Origin: Neoarius graeffei
Lineage: Eukaryota > Chordata > Actinopteri > Siluriformes > Ariidae
Assembly: GCF_027579695.1 (NCBI RefSeq)
Contig: NC_083570.1
Coordinates: 11,282,051-11,346,050, forward strand
Reading direction: 5' to 3'
Length of the DNA stretch: 64,000 bases
Shown: in pieces, positions 42,118-55,500 of the stretch
Position numbering within the stretch: the first letter of the stretch is position 1
Layout: every line of letters starts with the position of its first letter
The notes under the pieces: model-generated
What the model was told of the DNA's origin: nothing
Database searches by the model: none
The model's input: only the letters and a program-made list of their open reading frames with translations
Program-made: the position numbers and the translations under genes

Positions 42118-42220
42118 GGGTGGAGGCCCTGTTTTCCTGGCTGCGCCAGATGGGCGGTGCTTCCGGCCCGAATGCTGGTCCGGGATTGGTCTGTCTCACA
42201 GTTGTTCAACAGAGTCATAA
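42118..42220 (+). CDS. FAM228-like locus, possible terminal exon
   Basis: TTGTACAG/GGGTGG, entered in phase 2: RGGGPVFLAAPDGRCFRPEC, then WSGIGLSHSCSTES and TAA at 42,218. It fits the previous exon in frame, but an alternative frame (VEALFSWLRQMGG) is also open, so confidence is low. Confidence 0.3.
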
Positions 42221-42319
42221 CATGATTCTGTGCATCCTCTACCTCATCCAGTCACGACTTTGAATGACTTTCCAAGTTTCATTTGTGGGGTTAATAATGA
42301 AGGTTAATGCAAAAAACAG

Positions 42320-42321
42320 GC

Positions 42322-42353
<32 letters not shown>
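42320..42353. repeat. (ATT)n microsatellite
   Basis: About eleven ATT units; similar tracts occur at 19,781-19,820 and, as AAT, at 46,016-46,044. Confidence 0.9.
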
Positions 42354-42355
<2 letters not shown>

Positions 42356-43223
42356 AAACTAGCCCTATGATGATATTCCATAGGTGGCCTTTTTTTATGT
42401 GATAACTCAAAATCCACACATTTAGTCTCTTCACCAAAATAAATTGCTCAAGATCAGATCAAAAATACAAATCATGTAACAAATGCAGGAATGTAGGCTA
42501 TATATTAAAAGTTATGAAAAAAATCAGTTGTTTTAGTTTTCTTTTTAAGTCATAACCCTAGTAGCCCTGGTCCTCCATCTGGTTTCAACAGCAGGATTCT
42601 CAATTCTCAACTTTAGTATCTGTTGAGTGTATACATGAAAGGCTTGTAGTACTCAAGTCCGACTCGTGCCCTAATTTTAAGGACTCGTGACTTGACTTGG
42701 ACTTGAGCACTGGTGACTCAGACTCATGCATTAACTGCATTCGGACTCATAAATTGGAGAAAAGGACTCGGATTTTTTTCTTTATTTTTTGTAACATGCC
42801 GTAATAATTTGGCATTTACACTACAGTTCAAAAGTTTGGGGTCACCCAGACAATTTAGTGTTTTCCATGAAAAGTCACACTTTTATTTCCCACCATAAGT
42901 TGTAAAATGAATAGAAAATATAGTCAAGACATTTTTCTGGCCATTTTGAGCATTTAATCGACCCCACAAATGTGATGCTCCAGAAACTCAATCTGCTCAA
43001 AGGAAGGTCAGTTTTATAGCTTCTCTAAAGAGCTCAACTGTTTTCAGCTGTGCTAACATGATTGTACAAGGGTTTTCTAATCATCCATTAGCCTTCTGAG
43101 GCAATGAGCAAACACATTGTACCATTAGAACACTGGAGTGATAGTTGCTGGAAATGGGCCTCTATACACCTATGGAGATATTGCACCAAAAACCACACAT
43201 TTGCAGCTAGAATAGTCATTTAC

Positions 43224-44106
43224 TAGCCTGGCAAGCCAGACTAAATGTGAATATTTAGTCTGGACTTGATCGTAGACATTTCCGAAGGGTGTGGGTAGGG
43301 ACAACCTGCTGTCTTTCAAACTGTCTCTGTGCGTATAGGCCAACGCTCTGACCAGTCAGCGCAACAGTGACTGTGACGTCGTCAGAGCGACAGAAAGCAG
43401 TGGGGGAGGCCTTGAAATAAATAATTTTTCAAAATGCGTATTAATTAATAAACAGGTTCTAGATATTAAGAAGTTTGGAGATAATGACCACAAGTTTGGA
43501 GTCTGTACCACATACTTAACTCTTTTTTTTTTTTCAAGTGTTTTTCAAGGGTTTGCTTAAACTGTTTTTGAGTTTTTATTTTTATTTAGTGGTGTTTGGT
43601 GAAATAATTTCCCTTAAATTTAAAATAACGTGAAAATAAGAAACAATCAAAAAGTAATGTTTCAAAGCTGTTTATTAATTCTTCGTACTGCACAAACTAG
43701 CCCCATCCTTTTGGCTACGAGCGGAGCCAGCTGGTAGATCAGACTTTTGCCATAGCCGGTCGGCAAAACAGCGAAAACGTCCTTCTTGAAAAGGAATGAG
43801 CGGAGAGCCTCTTCCTGCTCATGTTTCAACAAAAACTCCAAGTCTAATTCTTCTAAAACTGATTCCAAAGCGGAGTCAAACGCGCGCTGTTCACTAGCCA
43901 TAGCCATCTTTCCTGTTGTGCTTTCTCCAGCGTCGCGCAGCCTTGTCGTCACTCCTGCAAAAGCCCGCCCAAAGAATCCAAACAAAAACCTTCGGCGGGC
44001 ATGATTTGATGCCCGGGGTGTTTTGTTGATATGGTGCGAGGCTAGACCCACTCGTAGGCAAAAATATTTTTGGCCGCTAGGCGGGTGGGTCTAGTTTACT
44101 AGGCTA
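43224..44106 (-). mobile_element. TAG...CTA element carrying a RecQ-like helicase exon
   Basis: Exact 9-bp duplication GTCATTTAC (43,215-43,223; 44,107-44,115). Ends TAGCCTGGCAAGCCAGACTA and (reversed) TAGCCTAGTAAACTAGACCC, the same as 29,147-31,564. Length 883 bp. Third-level nesting: inside a MITE that is inside 42,638-44,945. Confidence 0.9.
43662..43907 (-). CDS. RecQ-like helicase N-terminal exon
   Basis: Start chosen at 43,907 (MAMASEQRAFDSALESVLEE); a second ATG lies two codons on. Continues LDLEFLLKHEQEEALRSFLF, KKDVFAVLPTGYGKSLIYQL and APLVAKRMG. LPTGYGKSLIYQLAP is the Walker A / motif I of the RecQ type, preceded by a Q-like segment (L...QEEALRSFL). The frame ends NKQL at 43,662 without motif Ia or DEAH, so this is only the first part of the helicase. 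Multicopy fish genes with this start exist to my knowledge; their tie to a transposon is suggested here by the flanking 9-bp duplication. Confidence 0.75.
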   Translation of the reverse strand: MAMASEQRAFDSALESVLEELDLEFLLKHEQEEALRSFLFKKDVFAVLPTGYGKSLIYQLAPLVAKRMGLVCAVRRINKQL

Positions 44107-44999
44107 GTCATTTACCACATTAGCAATGTATAGAGTGTATTTCTGATTAGTTTAAAGTGATCTTCATTGAAAAGAACAGTGCTTTTCTTTCAAAAATAAG
44201 GACATTTCAAAGTGACCCCAAACTTTTGAACGGTAGTGTATCTCTACATTAATTTTTGTACTACTTTTGTGACACCTGAGCACCTTGGCATGTGCATCAG
44301 ATAGACTCTCGGGTGTGCTCCGGACAGCGCGCGCGCCAAGCAGACTCTCGCACGTGCGCCGTAAATGACTCACACCTGCACAGGATTAAGGTGCAATCAG
44401 CACGCCGATATAAAAACTGTGAAAGCACACTTACTTTGCGAAGTATTGAGTTGCATTGCTGACACACTACCAAGCCTTATTTCCTTGTTTGGTTTCCTGA
44501 TCCCTGATTTCCTGTTTCTCGTCTTTGATTCTGCCGAGTCTACGAGAGCCTGTTTGTGCCTCGCTCAACCTATTGCCTGTTTCACTGTTTTATGATTTTG
44601 CCTGCCGTTCTGGATTGTTTACCGTCTTCACTTGTATTAATAAACACACCTTCTGCACTTACATCTGTCTCCCAACCATCTCTGACAGAATACTTCACAC
44701 TCCCTGATAAAGAGAAGCACATTCACCTGGTCATATGCCATGTTCAGGAACAAACTAATGTTAATGGTGCTAAAACAGCCACCGTCAAATGGTGCGGTTG
44801 GAGTCTTGTTCTCAGACTCAATTCGGATCAATAGTGGACTTGACTCGAAAAATTTTTTTAATGACTTGGACTTGACTCATACTTGAACACTGGGGACTTG
44901 AGACTGGACTCAGACTCGAGGTTTAGTGAATCGACTACAACACTGATACATAAGTGTGGCAGTGAGTTTATGGTGCCAAATGAAAGCCCATATATGACT

Positions 45000-45706
45000 T
45001 CCTATATGTTGATAATGATAAACGTATCTCTAACCGTTTTCAAGTTATAATGGAAAATATGCAAATTTTAGCAATGACCTTGACCCCCCGACATTTGACC
45101 CCCAACTGCTAAGAAAACTATGAGAGATACTCCAGCATGTCAGTGGAAGCAGAATTGAAAGATGAACATTTTGGAATTAATTTGAAGTACAGTAAATATG
45201 ATAAATATGAAGGAAGATATCGCGAGAAAAATTGACCTTTTTAGTGACCTTACCAGATGACCCTCAATATGTTGGAGGTTCTATTTGAGACCAATGCCCA
45301 TCTCTCCTGAAAGTTGAATGAAGATTGGTCCAGCTGTTTTCCCGTAATGTTGCTAACAAAAAAGCAAAGAAACAAGCAAACAAAGAAACCCCACCGAAAA
45401 CAATACTTCACCCCCGGTGGACTTTGCCCCAGGTGAGGTAATTATGTGACTTATGAAGTGAATTGGTTGGACCAGCTCTTATTTAGGGGTGAATACCTAT
45501 GCACATTCCAGATTTCTGTTTTTCCATCTTAATTATTGTTCGTGTTACAATTAAAAAAAATTACACCTTTAAAGTGGTCGACGTGTTGTGTAAATCAAAT
45601 GGTGCTAACCCCTCAAAAACCCATTTTAATTCCAGCTTGTAATGCAACAAAACAGGACAAACACCAAGGGGGATGAATACTTTTGCAAGACACTGTACAT
45701 TACAGC
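45000..45706. repeat. Decayed repeats: LINE-like tail and Tc1 right end
   Basis: 45,050-45,440 has the TGACCTTGACCCCC and TCACCCCCGGTGGACTTTGC style common in fish LINE 3' regions. 45,470-45,706 ends GAATACTTTTGCAAGACACTG/TA, the right terminus of a Tc1-like element whose left end I cannot find. Confidence 0.4.
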
Positions 45707-46121
45707 AGCTAGAAACAGCCATTCCATCACCTTCTCCTGTAATTTAATATGACCCCAAAAAAAAGCTTGTTACCAAGAAACTTCAAAAGAAAAATAATTC
45801 CGAAGACTTAAGTCATGTCAGAAAACCCTCTGCGCTGACACTGGAGACTCCTTCCATAAACATCTCTTCACAGAAAACTTCACCATATCAAATGATTATA
45901 CACTTTTTTGCTGAATCTGTTCATCTGTTAGTCTGTTCATTATCAGATTTAGATTGTGCACATTGCCTGCAGTTCCCAGTGAAAGAGCTGTTACCATAGA
46001 AACAACAACAACAATAATGATAATAATAATAATAATAATAATAATGAGCATGCATGTGAATATGATCTGCTTTGCTTTACTACTGTTAGAACTACCTTCT
46101 GGCCAATCAGAATATATATCA
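45707..46121. other. Unassigned, with (AAT)n
   Basis: Contains AATAATAAT at 46,016-46,044; no exon recognised. Confidence 0.3.
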
Positions 46122-48141
<2,020 letters not shown>

Positions 48142-48147
48142 TTTATT
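48142..48147 (-). promoter_or_regulatory. Candidate itsn2 polyadenylation signal
   Basis: AATAAA on the minus strand, 22 nt after the itsn2 stop. If used the 3' UTR would be very short, so a more distal signal may be the main one. Confidence 0.35.
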
Positions 48148-48168
48148 CGGCAAATACAAAGCTGGAGG

Positions 48169-48326
48169 TCAGAGGAGTGGCGTCTGCTCGTAAAGCTGAA
48201 GGTCAAGGCGAACTCTGACCTCTCCAGTGGGGACCTCGTGGAGTAGCAGACGCCGAGTCAGCGGCCCTTTACCGTCCTGATCCTTCTTTATGGTTGCTAC
48301 AGGAACCTCCGTGCGACCCAGGAAGT
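48169..48326 (-). CDS. itsn2: itsn2 last coding exon (C2 end)
   Basis: Acceptor GTTTTCAG/ACTTCC. Reads (D)[51 protein letters not shown], then TGA. The first codon is completed from the previous exon as SPDDFLGRTE, the family sequence. Confidence 0.95.
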
Positions 48327-49472
48327 CTGAAAACACACAGATACAATACACCTGTATATGTACAGTATAGTAAGCATCAATATTTATAAAAGAAGAGATT
48401 CTGCTAAAGAGATAAAAGATGCTGTGATAACAGATGCTCTTTTTTTCTGGTGTGTCTGTGCACTTGCCATCGGGAGAGAACTGATCCCGCTCGAACACTG
48501 TGATGCACAGGACGTCCTGGTACAAGTCTTTAATGAAGAATTGACAGCTGAAGTTCCATTTTGGGTTAATCGTGTCATTCTGAGGCCGTGAGGTGTAGCA
48601 CTGTGCTCCCATAGACAGCTCACAGTATGGGTTACTCTTACCTACAACCAAACACCACACACACAAACCTGTTACGATTAACAGGACCGGGTGGAATGGA
48701 CAGGTCCAGGAACTTTACTGAACACAAGAAGCCATGCTCAGATTATTCAATTGAATGGAATAGTCAAGGGTTTCTCAGTCAAAACCTGAGAAGCTTGTAC
48801 TCAGACAAACTGTTGGACAAAATCTTTACTTTCATCCTTGACACCTCAGGGCACGTTAGAGTCTGTCGATAAATATATAACATCTCATCTCATTATCTGT
48901 AGCTGCTTTATCCTGTTCTACAGGGTCGCAGGCAAGCTGGAGCCTATCCCAGCTGACTACGGGCGAAAGGCGGGGTACACCCTGGACAAGTCGCCAGGTC
49001 ATCACAGGGCTGACACATAGACACAGACAACCATTCACACTCACATTCACACCTACGCTCAATTTAGAGTCACCAGTTAACCTAACCTGCATGTCTTTGG
49101 ACTGTGGGGGAAACCGGAGCACCCGGAGGAAACCCACGCGGACACGGGGAGAACATGCAAACTCCACTCAGAAAGGCCCTCGCCGGCCACGGGGCTCGAA
49201 CCCGGACCTTCTTGCTGTGAGGCGACAGCGCTAACCACTACACTACCATGCCGCCTAATATATAACATATCTAAACATTTTTAAAAAGGCACAAACGATT
49301 CACCCAATTCACAATTCGATTCAATTCACAATGTTGGGTTCATGATTTTATTTTCCAGCGATATTTTTGGGAAAAAAATTAAATTAAGAAAATGTTATTA
49401 ACAACAACAAAAAAAAAAAACTGCAGCATTTATTTTCCTATTCTTTATCAACTTTAACAAAATATCCCTTTT

Positions 49473-49558
<86 letters not shown>

Positions 49559-52500
49559 CTTTTGTTTCATTTTCTTAATAACCAACAATAATTATTTACC
49601 CACATTTGTAAAGGTTGGAGTAAAATATAACAGCCTATTAACTAAAATATTCCTGTTATTAAAACAAAAAAGTACTTTTATGAACATTTGTACTTCCTCC
49701 ATTTGCTTCTCATCCTTATCTTTCAGCAGTCTGTAAAAACGGAGCTCAGATTTCTTTTTGGACACAATCACACAACAGCTCTTTCACATTTATAGATCAA
49801 TTTTTTGTATTTTCCCAGCATTAGAGCTGTGCTACTTCCACCTGCACTGAAGTTGCATGTATTCCCACTATTCTTTGTTTGCAATAGATGTCACTTCCGC
49901 TAGTGATCCACCTCATTATGTATTCCAGCTGATGAGCAGGCATCGTATTTGTTTACAGTCGCTTTGCAGTAGTTTCTTCTGTTTCGCCTCCAAATCTGCC
50001 AAATTGTTGCTCTGTATTTGGATGTTCAAACTGATCAAATCAAGAAAAAGACCATAGGATACAAAAAGAAGTCGTGCACAAGGGTGAAAGAATGAAAAAT
50101 ATCTTTTAAAAAAACGGCGCACAAACCTTTCACCGTGTTCGAAAGGAATCAAGAGTCCACATGCTCATGTTTGCAGCGATCATTTTGTTAAAGGTACATA
50201 CATCATGATACTTTACATATCTAAAATCAAAACTTCTAATGTTAAGAGTTTTCTGACATTTTGGATGTCATAAAACAAACCGTTGAAGAAACGATGAAAC
50301 CAGTTTTTATTTTGGCTTCGACTGAAACTTGATGGTTTACGTATTTTTTCAGGTTGTCCAATGATGTCAATTCGGAAGTCTGAGCTACATTTAAATGTCA
50401 TGAAATAAAACCTAAGTTATCGTTGCAAAAATGCCCACAGCATCTCCGACTCGAATCACATACTGCACTTCAGCTTACATTACTCACCCTTGCAAAAATA
50501 AGACGATTATTGTCCTTTAGAAATCTGATTCCAACATCATGAACCCAGCCACAAACGAAAAAGTTATCGGCTTCAAGACTTTTCAAAGCTTTCATTTGAT
50601 TCTTTATGTAAAACGATGCTTGGATGACCATACTGTATAATTGGAAATTTCCGGAAACCGTATGTTCGGAAAGTTGTTGAAATCGCTTGAAAAGTCTGTC
50701 TTTTTTAAGCTGCAGGAGTCCAATCCATCACATAAATATATGTTTTCTTGATATCTCGATTTTGCTTTTGGTTCTAGTCTGTTAACATAGATGTAGAATG
50801 ATTTCCACAAGACGACGACGGATGCGATGCGTACTTGGCTTGGACGCCATCTTTGATTGCAGCCCGTCACTTGGAAACCGTAAGTGAACCAGGAGGCAAA
50901 AAATCATGTGATTGCAAAGAAAGAATTTTCTGTTATTAAAAAGCCCTCTGCTGTCTAAATAATGCTATTACAGCTTGGAAAAACTAAGCGATTATGCACC
51001 CTGATAATCATCACAATTAAAACATTTCATCGATTCGAATCATCATAAATAAATTTGTATCATGATTTATTGTTGTACGATATATTGTGACATGCCTACT
51101 TCATACATGTCAACCTATACGGATTGTCCGGAAATTATACGGATTTTAGCTCATTTCGAGGGCGTACGGGCGTATAAACAAAGTCTTACGGATTTTCAGT
51201 ATTTTCTTTTTTTTTTTTTTTTTTTAAAGATATTTTTTTGGGCTTTTTGCACCTTTATTGGATAGGACAGTGTAGAGACAGGAAATGAGCGGGAGAGAGA
51301 CGGGAAGGGATCGGGAAACGACCCCGGGCCGGAATCGAACCCGGGTCGCCCGCATTCACGGCACGGCGCCCCAACCACCCGAGCCACGACGCCCCCCATT
51401 TTCAGTATTTTCTGACCTAAATTTATTTTGTGTATCTTACTTGAACATCGTCAGCTGATCGTCGCAAAAACATACAAAAGCTCGATTTATAGACAAAGAA
51501 CAGCATGTATGCAGGGGCAGATAACCCAGACTATGTGAAACCGGATGTTTATTCCTCAAGCCTCGTGCAGTATCGCGACTGTGAGACTTCGCTCGTTCCG
51601 ATCTGCATTTAAATGCGCCAAACGGTCATTGTTCGAACGATTTTCTCATTGTGCAGAGCAACATTGTTTACACCTGAGAGATTTTGAATAGCGTCTGCTG
51701 AGTGAAAGAATGGGAACACCGAGAAAGAAAATAAGATACGGCGGGCGGTATCTTCCTGAATGGAAGGAGACATTTAATGGTGTCATTGTTCAGGCGAAAA
51801 ATGAGGAGTATGCACACTGCACAGTTTGTGTGCGAGATATAAAAGTTGCGGCGTCTGGAGTTTACGACGTGAGGGAACACATGAGGTCCAAACTACCATC
51901 AGCGAAATTTGCACCAGAAACAGAATCAGCCACAAATGACGATGTTTGCAAAGCCTAAGACCGATGATCAACCAACAAGTGTAATAAGAGCAGAAGTTAC
52001 GATCTGTAATTTTATTGCTCAGCACAATTTGCCGCTAGCCGTTGCGGACCACCTGACAGAACTGTTGCCGCGAATTTGCACGGACAGTACGATTGTGAAA
52101 TCTATCAGCTGTAGGCGCACCAAAACAACGCAAATAATCAAAAAGAGCTTGGCCCCCGAAGCTACACTACCGATCATCCAGCACTGCCGGACGTCGCCAT
52201 TTTCCTTGATGATCGACGAATCCAATGACAAAAAGACGGACAAGCGACTGGCCGTTTTGGTGCGGATCTTCGACATAACCAGAGGGGCAAAGTCAAGAAT
52301 CATAGACATGCCCGTGTGCAATATCGGCACGGGCGAGGCGATTTTCAACATGCTGGACGAAGTTCTCAGGCAAGTTCTCATCTCATCTCATTATCTCTAG
52401 CCGCTTTATCCTTCTACAGGGTCGCAGGCAAGCTGGAGCCTATCCCAGCTGACTACGGGCAAAAGGCGGGGTACACCCTGGACAAGTCGCCAGGTCATCA

Positions 52501-55500
52501 CAGGGCTGACACATAGACACACAACCATTCACACTCACATTCACACCTACGGTCAATTTAGAGTCACCAGTTAACCTAACCTGCATGTCTTTGGACTGTG
52601 GGGGAAACCGGAGCACCCGGACACGGGGAGAACATGCAAACTCCACACAGAAGGGCCCTCGCCGGCCCCGGGGCTTGAACCGAGGACCTTCTTGCTGTGA
52701 GGCGACAGCGCTAACCACTACACCACCGTGCCGCCCTCTCAGGCAAGTTATATTTACTTATTTATTTATTAAGTTTGGTGCGATTCGAAGGCTATAAGGA
52801 TTTTATGTTGATTTTATGGATTTCTTCCTCTGATACTACAGGTGGACGCCCAAAGGAGTTGACATGTATGCTACTTAAAATCTGTAGAGTTTGTCCTTTC
52901 ATAGATGGAGCTACTTTTTCAGGTGGAGGTGTGACTGTAGGTGTGTGACTGTGGTGTATGGATACCACAAAACCAAAACTACACTTTACTGTATTGCTCC
53001 AATGTTGTAAAGTTGGATACAACTCCATAAAAGCAGCTAGTCTGGCTAACGCAACTTCAAAGCTCTGCGAGCATTGGTCTGGCAAAGATATTAAGCCCAA
53101 CCGTTTCCCAAAGCGCGTGGTTGACCCGCCTCCCTGAAATGCCTCAGTTTGCTACTGGCCGAAGCCAGAAAAGGCTGTGATGAAGCTTAAACCAATCACA
53201 TCACTCTTTCCTCTGACGTATGTGACACGACGGAAACTGCTTGAGTAACAGGAAGAAGATAAATACCTCCAGGGCTGCTCTTTGCTCCGTTTTCAATGAG
53301 AACTTCCCGTTGAGTGCTTTCAATGCAGCATCTACTGCTGTGTCAAAGGCTTGCCGCTGCTCCATGTTCGTAATGTTTCTAGTGAATGAAGCGCTTCCGG
53401 CATAGATTCTGTAAACAATCTATGGCTTCCGGTCACAGTTCTACTACGTCACTGCCTTGAACACGCCTCTACCCAGGGCCGTTGGAGATGCTCAAAGTTG
53501 ATTGGCTCCCGATTTTTCGGGAGCTTGGAAGAGCTGGAGATAGCTTGCCTTGCCAGACTAAGTTCGCAACAGGCCCCCGTGTTGCGTCACACTTAGGATG
53601 GGCGGGCCCAGGCTAAAAAGCAGCTTGAATAAGACTTTCTGTCATGTCTGTGGCATTTTAACACTTTTACTGTATAACAGATGTACCTTTTAATTCCTGT
53701 CATTTGTCATGTATTTTAAGCTTGCTCAACAACTGAGCTCAACTAAAGGAAAACTCCAGCCTGAATCATATGTTTATATCGAAATACTGGTTAGTGATTC
53801 TAGTACTAATATGTTGCTTGGTGCTGTATGTTTATTACTCATCTCATCTCATTATCTGTAGCTGCTTTATCCTGTTCTACAGGGTCGCAGGCAAGCCGGA
53901 GCCTATCCCAGCTGACTACGGGCGAAAGGCGGGGTACACCCTGGACAAGTCGCCAGGTCATTGCAGGGCTGACACATAGACACAGACAACCATTCACACT
54001 CACATTCACACCTACGCTCAATTTAGAGTCACCAGTTAACCTAACCTACATGTCTTTGGACTGTGGGGGAAACCGGAGCACCCGGAGGAAACCCATGCAG
54101 ACACGGGGAGAACATGCAAACTCCACACAGAAAGGCCCTCGCTGGCCACGGGGCTCGAACCCAGACCTTCTTGCTGTGAGGCAACAGCGCTAACCACTAC
54201 ACCACCGTGCTGCCCCATGTTTATTACTCCTATATAAAATTATTAATTAGTTTTGTGCTGCGTTGGTATCACAGGGAGAGTTTGCGTGTGGTTACAACGG
54301 CGTTTAATGGGAGAAAAAAATCATTGCTTCATGGGTTCATTGTTAGGTCATAAAAACAAAATGGCTGAACGAGTAAGTGGGTGTGGCCAGACGATATGGT
54401 GAAGTGAGAAGTTTAAAACTTGGAATTTCATTTTCAAATAATTATTGGACGCCACTGCATGTCAGCAAGTGTGTGTTCTGTATTTCTCACCATTAGGCTT
54501 GCAGGGTTTTAGCTCAACAGCCTCCTGAGCCGTTACTAACAAACGTCCAATGCCACTTGTCTTCTGAGAGCGAGCTGTAAAATACACACATACAATCCGA
54601 GTCTAACATTTCTGGAATCAAAACTAGACAAATGTTGAATGTGAAGAAGGATAGTTTGGTGGAATAAAGCAAGACAAGACCTGTTTGGTGTCCAATTTTA
54701 GGAGTTACAAGGCTATAAGGTGGAACTGTAGCAGAAAACTGGAAGCTATTCTAATAATTTGAGTTTTGATTTCTTAACCAGTTGGTTTATGGAGCTCACT
54801 GAAGAAGGAATATTAAAATTTGGGATGTATTTATGAAAATGATTTTGGTTGAGATGATGATTAGAACATGTTTTTTTTTCTTCTTTTTTTGCTGATTGCC
54901 TTCATTTACAGGGCAATGGAACATGCATAATTTATTTATTTATTTATATTTTTGCTAAACAATTCCTTTAAGTATTCGCTGTCCTTCTCCAACCTTGGTA
55001 AGCCTTCTCTCTTTTCAGCTTCTCCGTCTCTATGAAGTGTTCTGATGCTGTTTTGATTCTCTGGACCCATGTGGTTCTGATAAAAATAAAAAAAAACCAC
55101 AGAAACATGATCAGTGTTTGGGGAAAGCCTTCAGTGACAATTCCAATATTATCGATTTATCATCACTGGGAGCACTTACACAAGAAAACATCATATTCAT
55201 TTAAATCCAGATAAATGACGAGGAGGAAAATTAGTTTTACTGAAACTTCCCGCAGTTTGGTTTGGTTTGGCGATGAAATAATTTACACAGAACTTTTACT
55301 CAAAGACTGGTAAATGAGGCCTGTTGCGTGTGTGTGTGTGTGTGTGTACCTCTCGTTGATGCTGTCAGCTTTCAGCGTGTACACACGGTCAATGTGCGAG
55401 ATGTGAAAGATCGGGTCTTCGCTGGACGGATCAGACGGCATTTTAACCAACACTTCATTCAAAAACACAGGCTAATGAGAGCGAGAGAGAGAGAGAGGGG

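Larger units (their letters stand above)
42819..44238. mobile_element. Tc1/mariner-type MITE
   Basis: Ends CACTACAGTTCAAAAGTTTG and (reversed) CACTACCGTTCAAAAGTTTG, each continuing GGGTCAC, with TA at 42,817-42,818 and 44,239-44,240. It is itself interrupted at 43,224-44,106. Confidence 0.9.
42638..44945. mobile_element. AAGTCC/GACTC-rich element, hosts nested insertions
   Basis: Left arm 42,645-42,775 and right arm 44,830-44,945 are both built of ACTCGTGACTTGACTTGGAC-like motifs in inverted orientation. The right end reads (reversed) CAGTGTTGTAGTCGA; the left end is eroded (TTGTAGTACTCAAGTCC). This looks hAT-like, but without a clear duplication. It contains 42,819-44,238. Confidence 0.45.
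51102..52870 (+). mobile_element. hAT-type element with BED-finger transposase fragment
   Basis: Ends CATACATGTCAACC and (reversed) CATACATGTCAACT, both flanked by CTACTT (51,096-51,101; 52,871-52,876). It holds a tRNA-type SINE at 51,208 and family SINE copy 9 at 52,377. The 3' part of the transposase is deleted. Confidence 0.75.

Noticed and set aside
48356-48591. Plus-strand frame over the itsn2 C2 exon
   Set aside because: Shadow of the minus-strand exon, which matches intersectin residue for residue.
51710-52376. Host BED zinc-finger gene
   Set aside because: Frameshift, transposon ends with matching flanks and loss of the C-terminal part mark it as a hAT remnant.
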